Source: a virus. Taken from it: 64,000 nucleotides of DNA. The notes beneath the pieces were generated by a model. It did no database searches. It worked only from the letters and a program-made list of their open reading frames with translations, and had not been told where the DNA came from. Below are positions 33,197 to 39,379 of this stretch, one piece after another. Positions within the stretch are counted from its first letter, which is position 1. The number at the start of each line of letters is the position of its first letter. The position numbers and the translations under genes are program-made. The stretch covers positions 16,695-80,694 of IMG/VR virus record IMGVR_UViG_3300036715_001783. One strand, given 5' to 3'.

Positions 33197-33226
33197 CCTC
33201 TTTTAATATATCTAAAGGGGATTATT

Positions 33227-33343
33227 ATGAACGGCATTGAAATAGATAGTACAGTAACAGCACTTGTTGATTTTGGCGAAGTTAAAGCAGGTGATGTTGG
33301 AGCAGTCGAAGATATTCAACCCAACCCCACACCTGACAAGTGA
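33227..33343 (+). CDS. acidic microprotein, 38 aa
   Basis: ATG follows AAAGGGGATTATT (33213-33226). The product is acidic, with no membrane segment and no known motif. Its place between a promoter and further small genes supports it as a real early gene. Confidence 0.5.
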   Translation: MNGIEIDSTVTALVDFGEVKAGDVGAVEDIQPNPTPDK

Positions 33344-33354
33344 GTATAAAATCA

Positions 33355-33486
33355 ATGAAGATAAATCCAATTTTGATGTTGATTATACTCGTGATAGCTG
33401 CGGTAGCGACTGGCAAAAAGATAATCAACAATACTAATGCTAAATCTATTTGGCAAGATATTATCATTGTTATCACAAACGAATAA
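33355..33486 (+). CDS. small membrane protein, 43 aa
   Basis: One hydrophobic segment (about residues 5-19) followed by a basic and amphipathic tail. Single-pass membrane peptide; not recognised. The upstream ribosome site is weak. Confidence 0.45.
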   Translation: MKINPILMLIILVIAAVATGKKIINNTNAKSIWQDIIIVITNE

Positions 33487-33505
33487 CTTATTAAGGAGTT
33501 CAAAT

Positions 33506-33739
33506 ATGTCTGACAATAAACATTATAAAATTAACTTGTGGAAGGTATTAGCTGTTGTGGTATTGTTAGCTGTTATTGACTTGTTAATTTCAAATTACAC
33601 ATCATACCAATCAAAAATTGATTGGTATGATGTGTGGTATTCCATCACAAATTTCATATACGATGACAGTGTTCCTGTTGAAACTTGTATGAAAACTCAA
33701 TGTGATGACCCCAAGCTTCCTTTTTGGAGCAAATTATGA
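33506..33739 (+). CDS. small membrane protein, 77 aa
   Basis: AAGGAG (33493-33498) serves ATG 33506. The product has one membrane span (about residues 11-30) and a Tyr/Trp/Asp-rich outer part with two Cys. A perfect 18-bp inverted repeat lies inside the gene. Its end overlaps the next start (ATGA). Not recognised. Confidence 0.6.
   Translation: MSDNKHYKINLWKVLAVVVLLAVIDLLISNYTSYQSKIDWYDVWYSITNFIYDDSVPVETCMKTQCDDPKLPFWSKL
33597..33635 (+). repeat. perfect 18-bp inverted repeat in a CDS
   Basis: ACACATCATACCAATCAA (33597-33614) and its exact complement (33618-33635) are separated by AAA. It lies in the coding region of the 77-aa membrane protein and would form a long RNA hairpin there. Confidence 0.95.
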
Positions 33740-33927
33740 CTGAAACAATTGATAGTAAACATAAGCAAGGCGATATCGTGTATTTTGCAACTGATAGCAC
33801 CAGAATGGTAGTGTTATTAGTTAAAAACCCTCAAGGTGATGTGTGATATATGTGTGGTTGATTATACACCCGTAACCATTATCAAATGGCTGATTTACCT
33901 GAGTGTGCATTACGGAGTAGAGCATGA
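33736..33927 (+). CDS. DUF2158-like small protein with two in-frame TGA
   Basis: The frame starts at ATG 33736, overlapping the previous stop, and ends at TGA 33925-33927, overlapping the next ATG, so both ends are coupled as in a real gene. Inside are TGA codons at 33844 and 33859. The downstream gene is a paralogue: 'GDIVYFATDSTRMVV' aligns with 'GDVVQLKSGGPAMTV', and the second TGA aligns with the Trp of 'ECNWYD' ('MCG-stop-LYTR'). Reading both TGA as Trp gives a sensible 63-aa protein. It is either recoded, mutated or mis-sequenced. Confidence 0.6.
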
Positions 33928-34193
33928 TTACTAAAACTGATGGAACAAATCCATACGAAACTGGTGATGTAGTTCAATTAAAGTCTGGTGGTCCAGCAAT
34001 GACAGTTATCTGGCCAAGTACTGTTCGACCTTCTTTATTGGAGTGTAATTGGTATGACATTAAAGGTAGGCTGCAACATGGCTCATTTCATTTTAAAATG
34101 TTAAGAATTGTTCCCAATCAACATCTCAGTGATCGATGTCCCGACCAAACTTCTGTTGTGTTACATGGATATGCGTATCCTGTATACAAATGA
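33924..34193 (+). CDS. DUF2158-like protein, 89 aa
   Basis: 'GDVVQLKSGGPAMTVI' and 'LLECNWYDIKGRLQHGSF' resemble the DUF2158 family of small beta-rich proteins of unknown function. The start overlaps the previous gene's stop. It is the last gene before the CRISPR-Cas cassette and is followed 6 nt later by the left 66-bp flanking repeat. Confidence 0.65.
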   Translation: MITKTDGTNPYETGDVVQLKSGGPAMTVIWPSTVRPSLLECNWYDIKGRLQHGSFHFKMLRIVPNQHLSDRCPDQTSVVLHGYAYPVYK

Positions 34194-34198
34194 TTTGT

Positions 34199-34264
34199 CC
34201 CCCTATTGACATTTAATTTATTTCATGTATAATAGGGTTTTTAAATTAATCAAAAGGAGATAAT
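34199..34264 (+). repeat. left 66-bp direct repeat with promoter (CRISPR cassette edge)
   Basis: This 66-bp segment recurs at 42363-42428 with a single mismatch (A/G). It contains TTGACA (34206-34211), TATAAT (34228-34233; 16-nt spacer) and the ribosome site AAAGGAGATAAT that serves cas8f. It is the promoter of the cas operon. No other promoter pair in the window is this similar except the tandem pair at 58.4 kb, so it reads as a duplication that frames the cassette. Confidence 0.95.
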
Positions 34265-34265
34265 T

Positions 34266-35339
34266 GTGACAAAAGAAAAGGTTCCAAAGGTAAAAACCTG
34301 GGATGAGAAGTGGGGGAATTTAACAGATGATGCTATACTGGTGTCTGGTAATAATGCTGTTCACTATTCATTCAAATATATCAATTCAAACTTACAAGGT
34401 GGAATAAGATTATCTCCATCTGATGTGATATTAGATTCACCATATGTTTCTGGTATAACTGCTATGTGTTATCAACAACTACCTGTTGAATACTTTGCGT
34501 CATCTGTTATCACAATTTATAGTTATTTAGATTACCTTAATAACTCAAATCCAAGTCACCCACACGTTTCACTATTTACAACCAACCATACAGCTAGGTA
34601 TGAATATGGTACAACTGATTTATCTGGAACAAATTGTCGAATGAGACAAGTTTTGATACCTATTGGTGATGGGTACATAAGTGCTACACCAGTTAGTCCA
34701 GCAGGATTTAATTACCTAATGAAACAATTGAATGACCAAATTGAACCCAAAGAACGGTTAACTACTTATTTCATCACGTATGGTGGTGCAAATGGACGGA
34801 ATGTTGGGTGGGAAGCATGCAAAAAACATACCTATGCACTGTGTATGTCAGCTCCAACTGAGGATAGAAACATCCAACATGCGTATTCTATTTTTTACAA
34901 AGGTGTTGACTTGTCTTTGCCTAAACATATTGTACGTGAGTTATTTAATTTGCGACTACACCCCGACATGGTGGGATATACCAAAAAAGAAAATGATATA
35001 TTATCAAGTTTCATCAATGTGGTGTTGCACAAAGCTGTATTAGCTCGAGACATATTAATATCACAGAAGGATGCATTATATGATGCAGAACTATTTGAAA
35101 ATGTTACTGCACCACATAGTTATATTTTTGAATTACATGAGTCAGTAACAAACGATCTTATACAAAGTGGACTAATAAATCCAACTAAACGGAATAAGGA
35201 ATGGAAAGGGTTGTTGGCAACTAAGATTGTGAGCATGTTGGTGGATGAGAAGATCACTATTAGTGGGCAAACACGGTCATTAAATCTTGATGATGACCAA
35301 ATTGCTGAACTATCAGATAAGATGAGAAAAATGCTATGA
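34266..35339 (+). CDS. cas8f: Cas8f (Csy1), type I-F Cascade large subunit
   Basis: GTG start placed 9 nt after AAGGAG. The 357-aa protein is shorter than the roughly 430-aa Csy1 of Pseudomonas, chiefly in the C-terminal half. The recognisable core is 'FITYGGANGRNVGWEA' (about 169-184), matching the Csy1 G-G-x-x-P-Q-N region that helps read the PAM, and a helical C-terminal domain. Order and spacing (overlap of 4 nt with cas5f) match a csy1-csy2-csy3-csy4 operon. It would recognise the PAM on target DNA and hold the crRNA 5' end. Sequence identity is low, so the call rests largely on context. Confidence 0.82.
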   Translation: MTKEKVPKVKTWDEKWGNLTDDAILVSGNNAVHYSFKYINSNLQGGIRLSPSDVILDSPYVSGITAMCYQQLPVEYFASSVITIYSYLDYLNNSNPSHPHVSLFTTNHTARYEYGTTDLSGTNCRMRQVLIPIGDGYISATPVSPAGFNYLMKQLNDQIEPKERLTTYFITYGGANGRNVGWEACKKHTYALCMSAPTEDRNIQHAYSIFYKGVDLSLPKHIVRELFNLRLHPDMVGYTKKENDILSSFINVVLHKAVLARDILISQKDALYDAELFENVTAPHSYIFELHESVTNDLIQSGLINPTKRNKEWKGLLATKIVSMLVDEKITISGQTRSLNLDDDQIAELSDKMRKML

Positions 35340-36139
35340 ACAATATATTAATAATTCCAAGAATTGAAGTGGTCAAATATAATGTATTGGCTTCTCAGTG
35401 GTTAATTTCACCAACCCCTGTACATGCCATAAACATGTTTGTCCACAATTTACAACTTAAAACTGGTATTGTATGCTCACGGGTATCCATTGTGCACCAT
35501 GATTTTTCATACAAGGCTGCTATTGGGAAATATAATGCACCCGCATTTGAAAAGCCAAAGGGAGCATCGTTTATTGATAAGTTAGATTATCCAAGTGACG
35601 GAAAGCCATTAATAGGGCCAAAATCACTATCATTTCAACCTAATTTTTATGGAGACATGACTATTAGTTTGATTATCGAAATTGACGATAGTGATAAGCA
35701 CACAGACGTGGAAGATTTTCTACATACAGCAAAAATTGCTGGTGGGGATATTATATCACACAAACCAATAAAGGTGTGTAATATCGCTGATGTATTTAAC
35801 CACATCAAAACTGGTTTCTTCGTCGAAGATTATAGCCACCTAATTGACCCTTCAAAAAATCAATTAGAACAATTGGTTACAACAATATCTAATAGCAAAG
35901 ATTGGATAAGTGCTGCCACATTGGGGTATGCTAAACTAACACAAGAGATTCACAAGCCAGGAGTACGAAATGGTGTTAAACATTGTTTCGTAGAGCCTTT
36001 AGTGGGGCTAATAAAATATATTCCAATTCACAACACCAAGGATGTTTCTGATATTCGATTTTGGAATTATGAGTGGAACACCCCATCAACTTTTATATGC
36101 AAACAAGAAGCCCTAATTTTAAATTCAGAGGAGAATTAA
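35336..36139 (+). CDS. cas5f: Cas5f (Csy2)
   Basis: The 267-aa protein starts 'ILIIPRIEVVKYNVLAS', as in Csy2 ('LLVIPRLQVQNANA'), followed by 'PTPVHAINMFVHNL' and 'VCSRVSIVHHDF' that match the Csy2 pattern. A C-terminal aromatic 'RFWNYEW' also fits. It is about 50 aa shorter than usual. It should cap the 5' end of the crRNA beside Cas8f. ATGA overlap with cas8f. Confidence 0.88.
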   Translation: MNNILIIPRIEVVKYNVLASQWLISPTPVHAINMFVHNLQLKTGIVCSRVSIVHHDFSYKAAIGKYNAPAFEKPKGASFIDKLDYPSDGKPLIGPKSLSFQPNFYGDMTISLIIEIDDSDKHTDVEDFLHTAKIAGGDIISHKPIKVCNIADVFNHIKTGFFVEDYSHLIDPSKNQLEQLVTTISNSKDWISAATLGYAKLTQEIHKPGVRNGVKHCFVEPLVGLIKYIPIHNTKDVSDIRFWNYEWNTPSTFICKQEALILNSEEN

Positions 36140-36140
36140 T

Positions 36141-37196
36141 ATGTCAAAACAAGTTTTTAAAAAGACCCCAAGTGTGTTAGCATTTCAACGGGCTGTATTA
36201 GCAACCGATGCTTTAATTTACAGTGTGTTGGATACCGGTATTGAGTTACCAGTACAAGTGACAGAAGTTGGAATCAGAGGTACTCAAAATATTAATGGTT
36301 CAATAAAAGAAGAAGTGCGAAATCTTCAATTGGTGGACGCTGCTAAAACTGCACCAAATACAAAGTTTGTTAAATTTGTATTTGGTATTAAGTTTATTGA
36401 TATAAGAAAATCATTACACTCCATCGCAAGTGGTAAAGAGGATAGCAAACAAGACGTAAGTGATTTCAAACAAAGTTTAGATGAATTTTTGAACAGAGTA
36501 ACTGGTCAAGAAGATGGAGAATTAGAAATCACTGGTAGTGATGGAATTTTAGATGTTGCAACTCGTTATGCCAGAAATATTGCAAATGCAAAGTGGTTGT
36601 GGCGTAATCGGTTATATGCTTCATCAATCACAACAACCGTTTCTGTTACTGATATCAAATCAAAACAGGCTCCTACAGTGTTTGTGTTTGATTCACTTGA
36701 GGTAGAATCTAAACATTTTGATGATTTTACTAAGGACGAAGAAGAACTTGGTAAACTAATCAACGATAGCTTATTAGGTACACGATTGTTAACCATCGAA
36801 GTATCAAGTGTTGTGGATTTTGGGGTTACAGGCGTGTTTGAAGTATTCCCATCCCAGTTATTCATTGATACTGATGCACTACCAAAAAATAAAAAAGGTA
36901 AATTTTTGTATGCAATCAAAAATAGCAATGATAGCATTGGCCAAGCAGCCATTAGAGATCAAAAAATAACCAATGCGTTGAGAACAATTGATACTTGGTA
37001 CAAAGAATTTGATCAAGTAAAAGATCCTATTCCAGTTGAACCAAATGGTGCAAGTTTAACCCATATGGTCTTTTTTAGAAAAGGTGCAGAATCGTCCTTT
37101 GATATTATTAAACGATTGAACACCATTGATGTTGATAGTGATGAAGGTAAGTTCTTTATATCCGCATTAATTCGTGGCGGCGTTTATTCATCATAA
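36141..37196 (+). CDS. cas7f: Cas7f (Csy3), crRNA backbone subunit
   Basis: At 351 aa this is a full-length Csy3 with close motifs: 'PSVLAFQRAVLATDALIYS', 'VRGT'-like 'IRGTQNING', 'ATRYARNIANAKWLWRNRLYA' (P. aeruginosa reads ARRYAHNLANARFLWRNR), 'VFEVFPSQLFID', 'KITNALRTIDTWY', 'VEPNGAS' and the end 'ISALIRGGVYSS' (host: IANLIRGGVF). Six copies line the crRNA in the Csy complex. It is the best conserved Cas protein of the locus and fixes the subtype as I-F. GAGGAG precedes the start. Confidence 0.97.
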   Translation: MSKQVFKKTPSVLAFQRAVLATDALIYSVLDTGIELPVQVTEVGIRGTQNINGSIKEEVRNLQLVDAAKTAPNTKFVKFVFGIKFIDIRKSLHSIASGKEDSKQDVSDFKQSLDEFLNRVTGQEDGELEITGSDGILDVATRYARNIANAKWLWRNRLYASSITTTVSVTDIKSKQAPTVFVFDSLEVESKHFDDFTKDEEELGKLINDSLLGTRLLTIEVSSVVDFGVTGVFEVFPSQLFIDTDALPKNKKGKFLYAIKNSNDSIGQAAIRDQKITNALRTIDTWYKEFDQVKDPIPVEPNGASLTHMVFFRKGAESSFDIIKRLNTIDVDSDEGKFFISALIRGGVYSS

Positions 37197-37207
37197 GGAA
37201 TAATAAC

Positions 37208-37780
37208 ATGACAATTTTGCATTATGTTGATTTAACACACTCCCGGTTCAATAATATTCCACAAGATAAGTCTAATATATTCAGACTATTGCATGGTATT
37301 TTTAAATCAGATAATCATTTATACAACGTATTCGGGTTAGCTTTTATTAAAAATGGAGTTAGAGTGTTTTGTGAAGATATTGGTGGGTTAGAAGATTTGT
37401 GGACAGAACTAAAAAATAACGATTCTGTAAAAGAATCATTTTATTTAGATAGACCAAATTCTGTTAATTTATCAAAATATATTGGCGGATGGATTTCGCA
37501 TTCAAGGTTCTCTATCCCAACAAGAAAACAAGATAGACACCCAACAGGTCCACTACGAAGAAAACGATTATTAGAAGCAGATGAAAATCCTAACATTTCA
37601 TATGTAAATGTTGGTTCAAAATCACAACAAACCCATTTCAGATATTATGTGAATCATCAATTCCATAATGATTGGAATTATGAGAGTGGTTGGGAAACTA
37701 ATGGTTATGGATTGTCATCATCTACAAGGTTGGTTGCTTTTCCATATTCAATTGGTAGAGAGTATCCGATTTATGAATGA
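37208..37780 (+). CDS. cas6f: Cas6f (Csy4), crRNA-processing endonuclease
   Basis: 190 aa, as in Csy4. His29 in 'FRLLHGIF' is at the same position as the catalytic His29 of P. aeruginosa Csy4; 'VGSKSQQTHFRYYVNH' matches the SQSTGQHFRLFIRH strand holding the catalytic Ser; 'GPLRRKRLLE' is the Arg-rich helix that grips the hairpin; 'NGYGLSSSTRLVAF' is the C-terminal strand. The residues matching Arg102/Gln104, which read the two bases at the stem foot, are Arg100 and Ser102. It cleaves each repeat and stays on the crRNA. A solitary repeat lies 32 nt after its stop. Confidence 0.95.
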   Translation: MTILHYVDLTHSRFNNIPQDKSNIFRLLHGIFKSDNHLYNVFGLAFIKNGVRVFCEDIGGLEDLWTELKNNDSVKESFYLDRPNSVNLSKYIGGWISHSRFSIPTRKQDRHPTGPLRRKRLLEADENPNISYVNVGSKSQQTHFRYYVNHQFHNDWNYESGWETNGYGLSSSTRLVAFPYSIGREYPIYE

Positions 37781-37812
37781 CCCAACATTCACAGGGATAA
37801 TGTTATCTAAGC

Positions 37813-37840
37813 ATTAGTCATCGTGTAGATGATTTAGAAA
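37813..37840 (+). repeat. solitary CRISPR repeat between cas6f and cas1 fragment
   Basis: A 28-bp copy identical to the array repeats, starting ATTAGTCATCG and ending TTTAGAAA. It lies 32 nt after the cas6f stop and 527 bp before the array's first repeat. In the cas transcript it would be a Cas6f cleavage site. Its presence left of cas1 suggests that an older array edge or a repeat-mediated deletion produced the present layout. Confidence 0.97.
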
Positions 37841-37865
37841 TCCCATTGATAAAGTTAGAGGACAA

Positions 37866-38318
37866 GTGAACAAATCTACTAATGTGAATGAATTGATGGG
37901 ACATGAAGGAGCATTTGCAAAGAAACTATTTTCACTGTTAGCAACTGGTTTCAACATAACTAATTTTTCAAGACAACGAAATGAACAAGATTCTACACAA
38001 TCTATTAATGTTATGATTAATAACTATTTAGATTATGGTAATTATTTGGCCTATGGATACGCTGCTGTAGTTCTAAATGGGTTGGGATTGAATCATGGGT
38101 TTCCGTTGTTGCACGGTACAACCAGAAGAGATGCTTTAATTTTTGATGTAGCTGATTTATTCAAAGATGGGCATATAATGCCCACTGCTTTCGAATATGC
38201 TACATCAGGAACAAAACAAACAGGACAACTATATAGACAATTAGTTACCAAACATTGCTACGATTCAGGGGTGTTAGATGACGCATTTTTATCCATGAAA
38301 TCCATCGTTTCTTTGTGA
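37866..38318 (+). pseudogene. cas1: truncated Cas1 (C-terminal catalytic domain only)
   Basis: The 150-aa product aligns with the alpha-helical catalytic domain of type I-F Cas1 (about 325 aa in hosts): 'MGHEGAFAKKLFSL' (Glu14, the metal Glu), 'YLDYGNYLAYGYAAVVLNGLG', 'PLLHGTTRRDALIFDVADLFKD' (His83 and Asp94/Asp97). All three metal ligands remain, but the N-terminal beta domain used for dimerisation is missing: a TGA inside the solitary repeat closes the frame upstream. The GTG start has a weak GAGGA site, so it may be expressed. Spacer integration is probably lost; a minimal or altered Cas1 cannot be excluded. Confidence 0.9.
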
Positions 38319-38333
38319 TTGTTACCTATGTTG

Positions 38334-38362
38334 TTGATTTTAGCAGTAAAATGTGCTAAACT
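38334..38362 (+). promoter_or_regulatory. array promoter abutting the first repeat
   Basis: TTGATT (38334-38339) and an extended -10, TG-C-TAAACT (38354-38362), with a 17-nt spacer. The start of transcription would fall at about the first base of repeat 1 (38368). Only 49 bp separate the cas1 stop from the array, so there is little room for an adaptation leader with IHF sites. Confidence 0.6.
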
Positions 38363-38367
38363 ACAGC

Positions 38368-39355
38368 ATTAGTCATCGTGTAGATGATTTAGAAACGCAT
38401 GAATAACGCTACGCGGCATACCGTCATATTAGTCATCGTGTAGATGATTTAGAAATGACATGACAGTTGACATGACAGGTGATGTGAATTAGTCATCGTG
38501 TAGATGATTTAGAAATGATGATGTGATGTTGTCATACAGTCGTGATAATTAGTCATCGTGTAGATGATTTAGAAACAAACAAACCATGCCTGTTTTACCC
38601 ACTACTTATTAGTCATCGTGTAGATGATTTAGAAAAATTCGGTAGTGGCTCTTCAGCACAATCAATGATTAGTCATCGTGTAGATGATTTAGAAAACCAT
38701 ATGAAGGAGTGGTAGCACCATCGGGGCATTAGTCATCGTGTAGATGATTTAGAAACACTTGGAGGATATTTCTTAGATGGACACAAAATTAGTCATCGTG
38801 TAGATGATTTAGAAATAGACCCATTGTCTGTTCCACCAGTATGGTAAATTAGTCATCGTGTAGATGATTTAGAAAATCAAATAATAAAATATTTTTGATT
38901 GATAAATATTAGTCATCGTGTAGATGATTTAGAAAAATGGAGTAATAGTGAGTTTGACAGCTGATGTATTAGTCATCGTGTAGATGATTTAGAAATCAAA
39001 GTATCGCCATATAATCAGCTCCTTCTAATTAGTCATCGTGTAGATGATTTAGAAAATTATATGCAAAAGGTAGATTTACGTTAGTTGATTAGTCATCGTG
39101 TAGATGATTTAGAAAACATAAGTACACATATGGGTATTTGGTTAATAATTAGTCATCGTGTAGATGATTTAGAAAAATCAATTTTTGATATAGATGTGTA
39201 ATTTGAAATTAGTCATCGTGTAGATGATTTAGAAAAGCATACGGGTACAAAGGAGAAGTTGGATTCAATTAGTCATCGTGTAGATGATTTAGAAAACATG
39301 AATAATATACAATCATCGTCTGCAATAATTAGTCATCGTGTAGATGATTTAGAAA
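38368..39355 (+). CRISPR. type I-F CRISPR array, 17 repeats and 16 spacers
   Basis: Repeats of 28 bp recur with an exact 60-bp period; all 17 are identical, and every spacer is 32 bp. The repeat (ATTAG, stem TCATC, loop GTGTA, stem GATGA, then TTTAGAAA) has the type I-F form: GTTCACTGCC-GTATA-GGCAG with 8-nt handle CTAAGAAA in the classic version. This sets the transcription direction as + strand. The stem foot is a T-A pair where the classic repeat has C-G. Spacers are all different. None matched the rest of the window by eye; targets are unknown. Confidence 0.99.
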
Positions 39356-39379
39356 TGTTATAACAATCGGAGGGTAATA

